DNA of 64,000 bases, from contig CBDATB010000015.1 of assembly GCA_965199745.1 (NCBI GenBank), positions 186,001-250,000 on the forward strand. The letters run 5' to 3'. This DNA is from CBDATB01 sp965199745. Lineage in GTDB: Bacteria > Bacteroidota > Bacteroidia > Cytophagales > Flammeovirgaceae. Positions 47,601 to 57,372 of the stretch are shown in pieces. A program made the position numbers and the translations under genes. Each line of letters begins with the position of its first letter. Position 1 is the stretch's first letter. The notes under the pieces were generated by a model. It did no database searches and had not been told where the DNA came from. It saw nothing but the letters and a program-made list of their open reading frames with translations.

Positions 47601-49848
47601 CAACATGAGCTTTGATTTGTCGGGCATTGCAGTGGCTAGCGGTGATATACGTTTAGCTCTCGATAATGATGGCGTTTTCGCTTCCGTAGATAATACGCTC
47701 AGGGGCAACTTTAACGCTGCTACTAATATCTTGACTTTTGCCGATGTGAATCTGCCCGACAGTATGTATTTTACGCTATTCCAACCTGCTACACAACTGC
47801 CCGTAGTAGACAATCCCATAGCAGACATCACCGTTAATGAAGATGCTGACCCAGATACTATCATCTTGAGCAATGTATTCTCTGACCCCGAAAGCAGTCT
47901 ATTGATTTTTAGCGCAGTGAATAGCAATGCTGATCTACTGCTCGCCCAAGTGAGTAATGATACTTTGCACCTGCGTTATGCTCCCGACAGCAGCGGCACA
48001 GCACGACTTATTGTCTCGGCACTTGACGGTTCGAGTGGCTCTGTGAGCGATACTTTTAATGTAACGGTGAATGCCCTCAATGACGCCCCCACAGTAGTCA
48101 ATCCGATTGCTGACTTAACCGTTGATGAAGATGCTCCCAGTACAGACAATTACGCTGCCCTCAATAGTGTCTTTGCAGACATAGAAGGCGATGACTTGAG
48201 TTTTGCAGTGGCAAATAATAATACGAGTTTGGTAACAGCCACGATAGATTCGGAGGATAACCTAGACCTGAGTTTTGCTGCTAATTCCGCCGGCAATGCA
48301 CAGATTATTATTACTGCCAATGATGGCAACGGCGGCACAGTACAAGATACTTTCGCCGTAACAGTTATTTCTGTTGACGCACCAGTAGTAGCCAATGTGA
48401 TTGCCGATTTAACTGTTGCCGAAGACGCTGCTGCCAGAAACAATTACGTTGCCCTGAATAGTGTCTTCACAGACCCACAAGGTGATGAGTTGACTTTTGC
48501 CGTGGCTAATACCAACACGAGTTTGGTAACGGCGGCGATAGACTCCGATGATAACCTAGACTTGAGTTTTGCAGCCAACGGCAATGGCACGGCACAACTC
48601 ACCCTCACTGCCAACGATGGCAACGGTAATACTGCCTTTGATATATTCATCGTAACGGTGAGTGCCGTTAACGATGCACCAGTAGTGTCGAGTGCGATTG
48701 CCGATTTAACTGTTGCTGAAGATGCCGCTGCTAGAAATAATTATGCTGCCCTGAACACTGTCTTTACAGACATAGAAGGTGATGAGTTGACTTTTGCGGT
48801 GGCTAATACAAACACGAGTTTGGTAACAGCCACAATAGACGCAGGTGATAACCTAGACCTGAATTTTGCAGCCAACGCCAACGGCACAGCGCAGCTCACC
48901 CTCACTGCTGACGATGGCAATGGCGGTACGGTAAATGACGTGTTCACCGTAACGGTGAATGCCGTTAACGATGCACCAGTAATAGCCAATGCCATTGCTG
49001 ATTTAACTGTTGCCGAAGATGCTGCTGCTATAAATAACCATGCTGCCCTGAACAGTGTCTTTACAGACCCCGATGGCGATGAGTTGACTTTTGCGGTGGC
49101 TAATACGAACACCGGGTTGGTAACAGCCACGATAGATTCGGAGGATAACCTAGACCTGAGTTTTGCAGCCAACGCCAACGGCACAGCACTGCTCACCCTC
49201 ACTGCCAACGATGGCAATGGCACTGCCGTAAATGACGGGTTCAACGTAACAGTGAGTGCCGTTAACGACGCACCATCTGCTATTAATTTAAGTAATACCA
49301 CGATTGCTGAAAATGAGCCTTCCGGCACGAGCGTGGGCACTTTCACTACCAGCGACGTAGAACCGACAGACAGCCATACTTATAGTTTGGTAGCAGGGGC
49401 GGGCGATACGGACAACAGCAGTTTTAGTATCAATAACGATGAGCTATTATCTGCTCAAGAGTTTGACTTTGAGACAAAAGCCAGTTATGCTATCCGTGTG
49501 AGAGTAGACGACGGCAATGGCGGAACATTTGAGCGAGAATTTACTATTGCCATCACCGACGAGGACGAAGATCCAAATGCCATAGACTTCAATGATATTT
49601 CAGATGCTGTTAGCGTATATCCTAACCCTGTGGTTGATAGGCTGCATATCTCTGTAGTAAATGACTTATTCGGTTTGTTGGAGATATATTTATACAGCTC
49701 ATCGGGTCAGTTGCTCAGCCATCATACGAGTGTCAAACAAAGCAGTACTCATCGTATTGAGCTAGATATTAGGGCAATTCCGAGAGGCACTCACCTGATG
49801 GAGCTAAAAATAGGCGAGCACCGGGCAGTTAAACGCATTGTCAAGTAG
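41608..49848 (+). CDS. Giant modular protein 2, main part after the frameshift
   Basis: This frame, open from 41584, encodes about 2750 residues with no natural start of its own (the TTG at 41608 lies inside a LamG-like domain). It contains the rest of module 1, then complete modules starting near 42835, 44580 and 46330, so the gene has four modules where the neighbours have three. Four 97-residue repeats (48095-49265), a cadherin domain and the T9SS tail (VYPNPVVDRLHISV to RIVK) follow. If the frameshift near 41583-41588 were repaired the whole gene would code for about 2977 residues. The last module has the same variant (RNRLSRVWRVSEA) as the last module of genes 1 and 3, so module order is partly fixed. 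Confidence 0.75.
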   Translation: MGINAGSVPRLTVLTVQRATVFGGFVWGEDRGLSNSRILTSNGANGRVTDGTNQLTVNNLFVTGSYSLSTVVHQEDVTGGSEVYSNGVSRLTFTSNHAPRTSNPFQIAARGNGGSRFDGDIAEMLVYSDTLSSAQRIIAENYLSAKYGLSLAANDLYTMDNAGSGNYDFNVAGIGVAADGSAVLEARSTGIVSIRRTTLPSDSTFLFWGDNGQAVAFTEVTNVLTGFSSLATVWRVSEIGDLGNLSMSFDLSDIDLAMAGGDIRLALSANSIFTSVDDTLRGSFDAGTNTLTFADVNLPDSIYFTLFQPATQPPVVANAIADISVDEDADPDIIVLSDVFSDPEDNPLTFSTENSNTGLLLAAVSNDTLYLNYAADSNGTARLIVSALDVSSGSVSDTFNLTVNAVNDALHLVSPITDVSASVGSAFTLFLSTNFADPDGDAAYTSNLADGSALPAWLSFDAAVPSFSGVPFSEDVAASDVVVTANDGSSSVSDTFTLTVINTTTGPGGIGSTDGRSALELWFDANAGITGTAPVTGIADQSGNSVTLTVNGDPALNASSVNGVDAITFDGTGDFLTTDLSINADSIPRLSVLAVYRPRVNGAQAVWGEDNGDFDRFLQDHPTAAAGNNSVSSGTGFVANITDLFVTGNYSLSTVVHQEDVTGGSAVYVSGGLARTFTSNHAPEASSPLQIAAIGAGGLAFDGDIAEVLVYGDTLSLIQRIIAENYLSAKYGLSLAANDLYTMDNAGSGNYDFNVAGIGVAADGSAVLEARGTGIISIRRSTMPANSTFLFWGDNGQAVAFAEFTNVLTGFSSLATVWRVSESGSDVGAIDMTFDLSGVDLALPGDIRLALSANSVFTSVDDTLRGSFNADNNTLTFADVNLPNSIYFTLFQPRTQPPVVANAIADITVAEDADPSTIVLSNVFSDPENDPLTFSAVNNNENLLLAEVSNDTLHLNYFADSSGTARLIVSALDGSSGSVSDTVNVTVNAVNDAPRLISPVADISTTTGSTFTLNLSTNFADPEGDAITYTANLADGSVLPAWLSFDDAVPSFSGVPLSSDAGMLDIVLLASDASLTGTDTFALTVIAGLVTDPGGIGSTDGGSALELWFDANAGITGTAPVTGVTDQSGNGVMLTVRGNPALNASSVNGIDAITFDGTGDFLTTNLSINAGRVPRITVLSVYRPRGFIVGAVWGEDNAGFDRFLFGAFGGSVSTGTGFSSNIPNLYVRDRYSLSTVVHQEDVTGGSEVYVSGGLVRTFRSNHAPESSNPLQIGAFGNSNNLFAGEIAELLVYSSALSTVQRIMIENYLSAKYSLPLAANDLYTMDNGANGNYDFNVAGIGTAVGSSFVLESRGTGIVSIGIRTVPLDSTFLFWGDNGQAAAFTEFSDVLTGFSGRLARVWRVSEIGDLGNLSMSFDLSGIDLAVAGGDIRLALSANSVFTSVDDTLRGRFNADNNTLTFADVNLPDSIYFTLFQPRTQPPVVANAIADITVAEDADPSTIVLSNVFSDPENNTLTFSAVSSNTSLVLAQVSNDTLQLRYAADSSGTARLIVSALDGSSGSVSDTFNLTVNAVNDAPRLVSPIVDVSVNTGSSFTLAINNNFADPEGDAITYTANLADGSALPAWLSFDDAVPSFSGVPLSSDIGALDLVLLASDGTLTSSDTFTLTVIVATTGPGGIGTTDGSSDLNLWFDANAGITGTAPVTSITDQSGNGVTLTVNGDPALNASSVNGVDAITFDIVGDFITTDLSINADSIPRLSVLAVYRPRVNGAQAVWGEDNGGFDRFLQDHPTAAAGNNSVSSGTGFVGDITDLFVTGNYSLSTVVHQEDVTGGSAVYVSGGLARTFTSNHAPETSNPLQIAAIGAGDLAFDGDIAEVLVYGDTLSLIQRIIAENYLSAKYGLSLAANDLYTMDNAASGNYDFNVAGIGAAADGSAVLEARGTGIVFIGRRTSPPDNTFLFWGDNAQVAAFAELSDVPAGFRNRLSRVWRVSEAAGDIGSINMSFDLSGIAVASGDIRLALDNDGVFASVDNTLRGNFNAATNILTFADVNLPDSMYFTLFQPATQLPVVDNPIADITVNEDADPDTIILSNVFSDPESSLLIFSAVNSNADLLLAQVSNDTLHLRYAPDSSGTARLIVSALDGSSGSVSDTFNVTVNALNDAPTVVNPIADLTVDEDAPSTDNYAALNSVFADIEGDDLSFAVANNNTSLVTATIDSEDNLDLSFAANSAGNAQIIITANDGNGGTVQDTFAVTVISVDAPVVANVIADLTVAEDAAARNNYVALNSVFTDPQGDELTFAVANTNTSLVTAAIDSDDNLDLSFAANGNGTAQLTLTANDGNGNTAFDIFIVTVSAVNDAPVVSSAIADLTVAEDAAARNNYAALNTVFTDIEGDELTFAVANTNTSLVTATIDAGDNLDLNFAANANGTAQLTLTADDGNGGTVNDVFTVTVNAVNDAPVIANAIADLTVAEDAAAINNHAALNSVFTDPDGDELTFAVANTNTGLVTATIDSEDNLDLSFAANANGTALLTLTANDGNGTAVNDGFNVTVSAVNDAPSAINLSNTTIAENEPSGTSVGTFTTSDVEPTDSHTYSLVAGAGDTDNSSFSINNDELLSAQEFDFETKASYAIRVRVDDGNGGTFEREFTIAITDEDEDPNAIDFNDISDAVSVYPNPVVDRLHISVVNDLFGLLEIYLYSSSGQLLSHHTSVKQSSTHRIELDIRAIPRGTHLMELKIGEHRAVKRIVK
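43241..43829 (+). repeat. Near-identical module segment A in giant gene 2
   Basis: About 590 bases of the LamG-like domain of module 2, nearly identical to 46742-47330 in module 4 (offset 3501). Both encode the rare variant VLAVYRPRVNGAQAVWGEDN and DHPTAAAGNNSV not found in the other modules. Confidence 0.85.
46742..47330 (+). repeat. Near-identical module segment B in giant gene 2
   Basis: Partner of 43241-43829. Flanking parts of the two modules differ far more than this segment, which suggests recent gene conversion or duplication within the gene. Confidence 0.85.
48095..49265 (+). repeat. Four tandem 97-residue cadherin-like repeats, giant gene 2
   Basis: Same unit type and number as in giant genes 1 and 3. 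Unit three (SSAIADLTVAEDAAARNNYAALN) differs from its counterpart in genes 1 and 3 (VANAIADLTVAEDIDIRNNYAVLN), showing independent exchange of single units. Confidence 0.8.
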
Positions 49849-50150
49849 TGCAGTAAGCATCAGCGTTTAAGTGCTTAATGTACAAACAGGAGCGTAAAAC
49901 CTATTATTGAGTTTTACGCTCCTTATTTTTGTATTTATTTGCAATTAAAACGCAAAAAATATATGTTTTTCAGCAATGCAAATCTGTATTTTATCGGTAT
50001 AATTGCAACTATTTGTTCATCTTTGCTCTAAATTTAGCCGATATTTCCCAATTATGTTTTTTGTATCGCCGAAACGCGGCAAGAACTTTTTTATATCATG
50101 TTCCGTATAAGCAAACAAAAAATTAATATTTACTCTAAATAAAAATACCT
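49849..50150. other. Intergenic region between giant genes 2 and 3
   Basis: Begins with the terminator of gene 2 and continues with the same AT-rich block as 40721-40860. Compared with that region it has an extra stretch of about 30 bases (around ATTTAGCCGATATTTCCC) before CGCCGAAACGCGG. From 50078 it is identical to the region before gene 1. No gene seen; a short frame at 49929-50126 is not convincing. Confidence 0.5.
49888..49930 (+). terminator. Terminator of giant gene 2
   Basis: Identical to the gene 1 terminator: 13-base stem AGGAGCGTAAAAC / GTTTTACGCTCCT, loop CTATTATTGA, T-rich tail. Confidence 0.88.
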
Positions 50151-53100
50151 ATGACACTGCTGTTTATCAATCGCCTGAGAAAGTATTTTGCGACTGTACC
50201 CCCCCCCCCCCCCCGCGTGTCTTCCTGGCAAAGCACGCTATTTTTTTTTGTCCTGTTTATTACTCTTCTCAAGCCTTAGCCCCACCGCTCTAGCCGACCC
50301 CCCTCGGCTGGCTACGCCCATTGCCGACGTATCTATTAGCTCTGGAAGCGCAGCTCTTTCACTGAATTTACGTACCAATTTTACTGACCCCGACGGAGAC
50401 GCACTCACCTACACTGCCAACTTAGCCGATGGTAGTGCTTTGCCCTCTTGGCTCAATTTTAATGCTGCCGTACCCTCTTTTTCGGGTATTCCTTTCAGCG
50501 AAAATGTCGGTACTTTCGACCTCGTAGTTATTGCCAATGATGGCTCAGCCTCTGTGAGCGACACCTTCGCTTTGACCGTGACAGGCGGCACAGGCCCCGG
50601 CGGCATTGGCTCTACCGATGGCAACAGTAATTTAGAGTTGTGGTTTGATGCCAATGCGGGCATCACAGGTACTGCACCCGTTACAGGCGTAACTGACCAA
50701 TCGGGAAATGGCGTAACTTTCACAGTGAGCGGTGACCCTGCTTTGAATGCAGGGTCTGTCAACGGCATAGATGCGATTACTTTTGATGCCGCGGGTGATT
50801 TTCTCACTACTGATTTGAGTATCAACGCCGACAGTATACGTAGGCTGACCGTACTGTCAGTTTATAAGTTGAGAGAAGATATTGCAAATGCAGTTGCATC
50901 TGTTTGGGGTGAAGAAGATCAATCAAGTAGGGACAGTATTGATAGGTATATTTGGAGAGGTAATTTTGATGTTGTTTCATCTGGTGATGATTTACTCCCA
51001 GTCGACGGTTTGATTCCGTCGGATACTTTGACTTTTTCGACAGTAATTTTTCAAAACCGTGTTAACAATGGCAGTGCGGTGTATGTGGCTGGGGACACAG
51101 CGCATAGGTTCACTGAGAACAGTTCCTCGCGGTCTTCAAATCCTTTGCAGATAGCTAACATTGGTAATAATATTGAAGAAGTCAACGGTCCCAATTTTGG
51201 GGGAGAAATTCCCGAAGTGATTGTGTATAGCAGTGCTTTGTCTACGCTGCAAAGAATAACAGTAGAAAACTACCTATCGGCAAAATACGATATCCCTATG
51301 GCAACTAACGACCTCTACACGATGGATAATGCAGAGAGTGGTAATTACGATTTCAACGTAGCCGGTATTGGTGTGGCTGCCGACCGCAGTGCTTTGCTGG
51401 AAGCTAGAGGTACGGGTATTGTTTCTATTCGTAGGACTACCTTGCCCTCAGATAGTACCTTTTTGTTTTGGGGTGATAATGGGCAGGAAGCAGCTTTTAC
51501 TGAAACTTCAGATGTACTCACCGGTTTCGGTGGCAGGCTAGCTAGCATTTGGCGCGTGAGTGTAATTGGAGACATGGGCAATATAAGCATGAGTTTTGAT
51601 TTGTCGGGCATAGATTTAGCAGTGGCTGGTACTGATATACGTTTAGCTCTCAGTGCTAATAATGTTTTCACTTCCGTAGATGACACGCTCAGGGGTAGCT
51701 TCAATGGTGGCACCAATACTTTGACTTTCGCCGATGTCAACCTGCCCGACAGTATTTATTTCACCCTATTCCAACCGCGTACGCAGCCGCCCGTAGTGGC
51801 TAATGCCATAGCAAACATCATTGTTGGCGAAGATGCTGCTCCACAGGCTATTGTGCTGAGCAATGTGTTTTCTGACCCCGACAACAGCCCATTGACCTTT
51901 AGTGCTGTGAGTAGCAATGATGATTTACTGCTTGCCCAAGTCAGTAATGATACCTTGCATCTGAACTATTTTGCCGACAGCAGCGGCACAGCACAGCTTA
52001 TTGTCTCGGCACTCGACGGTTCGAGTGGCTCTGTGAGCGATACTTTTAACCTAACGGTGAATGCCCTCAGTGATGCGCCCCGCTTGATTAGACCCGTTGC
52101 CGATGCCTCTACCACTACAGGGAGTACTTTTGCTCTAAATTTAAGCACTAATTTTGCTGACCCAGATGGCGATGCACTCACTTTCGCTGCGAATTTATCT
52201 GATGGCAGTGCCTTACCCGCTTGGCTGAGTTTCGATGATGCCGTCCCTTCTTTTTCAGGTGTTCCCCTACCCACTGATGTTGCAACGATAGACGTAGTAC
52301 TCCTAGCAAGCGATGGTACTCTTACTAGCAGCGATACTTTCGCGCTGACCGTGAGCAAAGCTATAACAGGACCGGGTGGCATTGGCTCCACTGATGGCAG
52401 GAGTAGTTTAGACCTGTGGTTTGATGCCAATGCAGGTATAGCGGGCAGTTCGCCCATTACAGACATCACAGACCAATCGGGCAATGGCGTAACTTTCACA
52501 GTGAGCGGTGACCCTTCGCTGAACGAGGCTTCTGTCAACAGTATCAATGCCATTACTTTTGATGGCACTGATGATTTTCTCACTACTGATTTGAGTATCA
52601 ATGTGGCTCATGCACCTAGGCTAAGCGTATTATCGGTGTATAAGCCAAGAGTGAACGGCGCGTGGAGTGTTTGGGGTGAAAATGATCCTGCTGAGAATTT
52701 CGATAGGTTTCTTCTCGATAGCCCTTTTCTTCCTCGAGCCAATAATACTGTTTCTAGTGGTACAGGGTTTGTAGGCAATATCCCCAATTTGTTCGTAACG
52801 GGTAGGTATTCTTTATCTACGGTAGTTCATCACGAAGATGTTACGGGTGGCAGTGCCGTGTATGTGGATGGTCGCTTAGCGCGTACGTTCACTTCGAACC
52901 ATGTTCCCCGACCATCGAATCTCTTTCAGATAGCTACATTTGGTGCGAACAGAGTCTCTTTTGACGGAGACATTGCCGAGCTGATCGTATATAGCGATAC
53001 TTTGTCTGCTGCGCAAAGGATAATAGCAGAAAACTACCTGTCGGCAAAATACAGCTTGTCTCTAGCAGCCAACGACCTCTACACGATGGATAATGCAGCA

Positions 53101-56100
53101 AATGGCAATTATGATTTCAACGTAGCCGGTATAGGCACTGCTGCCGATGGCAGTGTGGTGCTGGAAGCTAGAGGTACGGGTATTGTTTCTATGAGTAGGC
53201 GTACGGCCCCGACGAATGGTACTTTTTTGTTTTGGGGTGATAATGAGCAGGCAGCAGCCTTTACTGAAACTTCAGATGTACTCACCGGTTTTGGTGGCAG
53301 GCTAGCTAGGGTGTGGCGCGTGAGTGTAATTGGAGATCTTGGAAATATAAGCATGAACTTTGATTTGGCGGACATCGATTTTGCGGTGGCTGGTGCTGAT
53401 ATACGTTTAGCTCTCGATAATGATGGCGTTTTCGCTTCCATAGACGATACTGTCAGGGGAAGATTCGATGCTGGCAGCAATACGATAACTTTTGCCGATG
53501 TGCATTTGAGTAATGGGCAGTATTTTACCCTATTCCAACCTAGCACACAACCGCCCGTAGTGGCTAATGCCATAGCAGACATCACTGTTGACGAAGATGC
53601 CGCCCCAAATACTATTATACTCAGCGATGTGTTTGCTGACCCAGAAAACAACCCATTGACCTTTAGCGCAATAAATAGCAATACCTCTTTAGTACTTGCC
53701 CAAGTCAGTAATGACACTTTGCAGTTGAGGTATGCTACCGATAGCAGCGGCACGGCACGACTTATTGTCTCGGCATTTGACGGTTCGAGTGGCTCTGTGA
53801 GCGATACTTTTAACCTAACGGTGAATGCCCTCAATGATGCGCCCCGATTAGTTAGCCCTATTGCCAATGTATCTGTTAGTACAGGGAGCAGTTTTACTTT
53901 AGCTTTAAACAATAATTTTGCTGACCCCGAAGACGATGCCATCACTTATACTGCGACCTTAGCCGATGGCAGTGCCTTACCCGCTTGGCTGAGTTTCGAT
54001 GATGCCGTCCCTTCTTTTTCGGGTGTTCCTTTGAGCAGCGATATTGGTGCGCTAGAACTAGTACTCCTAGCCAGCGATGCTTCCCTGACAGGTACCGATA
54101 CTTTTACGCTGGCCGTGACAGGCGGTTTGATAACAGGCCCCGGCGGCATTGGCTCTACCGATGGCAACAGTGATTTAGCACTGTGGTTTGACGCCAATGC
54201 AGGCATCACAGGCACTGCACCGATTACAAACGTAACAGACCAATCAGGCAATGGCATAACGCTCACTGTGGGGGGCGACCCTGCGCTGAATGCAAGTTCT
54301 GTGAACGGTATAGATGCGATTACTTTTGATGGCACAGGTGATTTTCTCACTACTAATTTGAGTATCAATGCGGGCAGGGTACCCAGAGTAGCGGTACTGT
54401 CGGTGTATCGGCCGAGAGTGAATAATGCAGGGGCCGTTTGGGGTGAAAACGAGGGGGGGTCCGACAGGTTTCTGTCTAATGGCTCGGTTTCTAATGGTAC
54501 AAGTTCTGTTGCTGTCAACAACTCATCTGTCGCAGGCTCTTATGCTCTATCTACAGTAGTTCATCAGGAAGATGTTGCGGGTGGCAGTGCCGTGTATGTA
54601 TCTGGTAATTTGCAGAATACCTTCACTTCGAACCATGCTCCTGAGGCATCGAGTCCTTTGCAAATAGCTGCCATCGGTGCTAGTAACCTCGCTTTTGATG
54701 GAGATATTGCCGAAGTGCTTGTGTATGGAGATACTTTGTCTGCTGCGCAAAGGATAATAGCAGAAAACTACCTGTCAGCAAAATACGGTCTCCCTCTAAC
54801 AGCCAACGACCTGTATACGATGGACAATGCGGCTAGCGGCAATTATGATTTCAACGTAGCCGGCATCGGTGCTGCTGCCGATGGCAGTGCTGTGCTGGAG
54901 GCTAGAGGTACGGGTATTGTTTCTGTGGGTAGGCGTACAGCCCCGTCGGGTAGTACTTTTTTGTTTTGGGGTGATAATGCTCAGGCGGCAGCTTTTACTG
55001 AAACTTCAGATGTTCCTACAGGTTTTCGCAATAGGCTGAGCAGGGTGTGGCGCGTGAGTGAAGCAAACGCAGATATTGGCAGCATCAACATGAGCTTTGA
55101 TTTGTCGGGCATTGCAGTGGCTGGCGGTGATATACGCCTGGCACTCAGTGCTAATAGTGTTTTCGCTTCCGTAGACCATACGCTCAGCGGAAGCTTTAAC
55201 GCTGCTACTAATATCTTGACTTTTGCCGATGTCAATTTGCCTGACAGTATGTATTTTACCCTGTTCCAACCGCGTACGCAGCCGCCCGTAGTCGCTAATG
55301 CAATAGCAGACCTAAGTGTGGACGAAGATGCTGACCCAAGTACTATTGTACTGAGCAATGTATTCTCTGACCCAGAAGAAAACCCATTGACCTTTAGCGT
55401 AGTCAATAACAATACTGATTTATTGCTCGCCCAAGTGAGTAATGATACTTTGCACCTGCGTTATGCTCCCGACAGCAGCGGCACAGCACGACTTATTGTC
55501 TCGGCACTTGACATTTCGAGTGCTTCGGTAAGCGATACTTTTAACCTAACAGTGAATGCCCTCAATGATGCCCCCACAGTAGTCAATCCGATTGCTGACT
55601 TAACCGTTGATGAAGATGCTCCCAGTACAGACGATTACGTTGCACTCAATAGTGTCTTTACAGATATAGAAGGCGATGACTTGAGTTTTGCAGTGGCAAG
55701 TAATAATACGAGTTTGGTAACAGCCGCGATAGACGAGGAGGATAACCTAGACCTGAGTTTTGCTGCTAATTCCGCCGGCAATGCGCAGATTATTATTACC
55801 GCCCATGATGGCAACGGCGGCACAGCACAGGATACTTTCTCCGTAACAGTTATTTCTGTTAACGCACCAGTAGTAGCCAATGCCATTGCCGATTTAACTG
55901 TTGCCGAAGACGCTGCTGCCAGAAACAATTACGTTGCCCTGAATAGTGTCTTCACAGACCCACAAGGTGATGAGTTGACTTTTGCCGTGGCTAATACCAA
56001 CACGAGTTTGGTAACGGCTGCAATAGACGCGGGTCATAACCTAGACTTGAGTTTTGCAGCCAACGCCAACGGCACAGCACAACTCACCCTCAATGCCAAC

Positions 56101-57333
56101 GATGGAAACGGTAATACTGCCTTTGATATATTCATCGTAACGGTGAATGCCGTGAATGATGTACCAGTAGTAGCCAATGCCATTGCCGATTTGACTGTTG
56201 CCGAAGATATAGATATTAGAAACAATTATGCCGTCCTGAACAATGTATTCACAGACCCCGATGGCGATGACTTGACTTTTACGGTGGATAATACCAACAC
56301 GAGTTTGCTAACAGCCACAATAGACGCAGGTGATAACCTAGACCTGAGTTTTGCAGCCAACGCCAACGGCACAGCACTGCTCACCCTCAATGCCAACGAT
56401 GGCAATGGCGCTGCCGTAAATGACGCGTTCAACGTAACAGTCAGTGCCGTGAATGACGCACCAGTAGTAGCCATTGCCATTGCCGATTTAACTGTTGCCG
56501 AAGATGCTGCTGCTATAAATAACCATGCTGCCCTGAACAGCATCTTTACAGACCCCGATGGCGATGACTTGACTTTTACGGTGGATAATACCAACACCGG
56601 GTTGGTAACAGCCACAATAGATTCGGAAGATAACCTAGACCTGAGTTTTGCAGCCAACGCCAACGGCACAGCACTGCTCACCCTCAATGCCAACGATGGC
56701 AATGGCACTGCCGTAAATGACGCGTTCAACGTAACGGTGAATGCCGTTAACGACCCACCATCTGCTATTAGTTTAAGTAATACCACGATTGCTGAAAATG
56801 AACCTTCCGGCACGAGCGTGGGCACTTTCATTACTATCGACATAGAAGCAACAGACATACATACTTATAGTTTGGTAGCAGGGACCGGCGATACGGACAA
56901 TAGCAGTTTTAGTATCAATAACGATGAGCTATTATCTGCTCAAGAGTTTGATTTTGAGACAAAAGCCAGTTATGCTATCCGTGTGAGAGTAGACGACGGC
57001 AATGGCGGAATACTTGAGCGAAAATTTACTATTGACATCACAGATGGAGATGATGGTCCGACCGCCATAGACTTCAATGATATTTCAGATGCTGTTAGCG
57101 TATATCCTAACCCTGTGGTTGATAAGCTGCATATTTCTGTAGTAAATGACTTATTCGGTTTGTTGGAGATATATTTATACAGCTCATCGGGTCAGTTACT
57201 CAGCCATCATACGAGTGTCAAGCAAAGCAGTACTCATCATATTGAGCTAGATATTAGGACAATTCCGAGAGGCACTCACCTGATGGAGCTGAAAATAGGC
57301 GAGCACCGGGCAGTTAAACGCATTGTCAAGTAA
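50151..57333 (+). CDS. Giant modular T9SS-secreted protein 3, out of frame at the poly-C tract
   Basis: Almost an exact copy of giant gene 1: signal peptide, three modules (starting near 50307, 52073 and 53838), four 97-residue repeats (55573-56748), a cadherin domain and the T9SS sorting tail ending at 57333. The conserved ATG at 50151 is followed by 16 C. In that frame translation would end at a TAG near 50279, within the signal-peptide region. Loss of one C or gain of two restores the ~2390-residue product. A TTG at 50188 is in the long frame, but it has no support as a start in the other copies. The protein would be exported by Sec and then across the outer membrane by T9SS. Confidence 0.82.
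50199..50214 (+). repeat. Poly-C tract (16 C) in giant gene 3
   Basis: Sixteen consecutive C followed by GCGTG. Lengths 15 and 18 would be ON for the ATG at 50151. Confidence 0.9.
55573..56748 (+). repeat. Four tandem 97-residue cadherin-like repeats, giant gene 3
   Basis: Counterpart of the array at 38885-40060, with no difference noticed by eye. Confidence 0.8.
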
Positions 57334-57372
57334 TGAAATAAACATCATCGTTCAAGTGCTTAATGTAAAAAC

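Larger units (their letters stand above)
50078..57336 (+). repeat. Long direct repeat, right copy (giant gene 3)
   Basis: About 7.26 kb nearly identical to 33386-40648 in the same orientation. Differences I saw: poly-C length and the adjacent GC, one K/R change near 50955, a A/D change (VAED to VDED) near 53591, an S/N change near 53676, and two silent changes. Confidence 0.9.

Noticed and set aside
50188..50190. TTG as an alternative start that would put giant gene 3 in frame
   Set aside because: It lies within the conserved N-terminal coding segment, is not in frame in gene 1, and the ATG at 50151 aligns with those of genes 1 and 2.
33386..57336. Transposon or integron origin of the giant gene cluster
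   Set aside because: No transposase, integrase, terminal inverted repeats or target-site duplication was seen at the ends; direct repeats correspond to the genes themselves.
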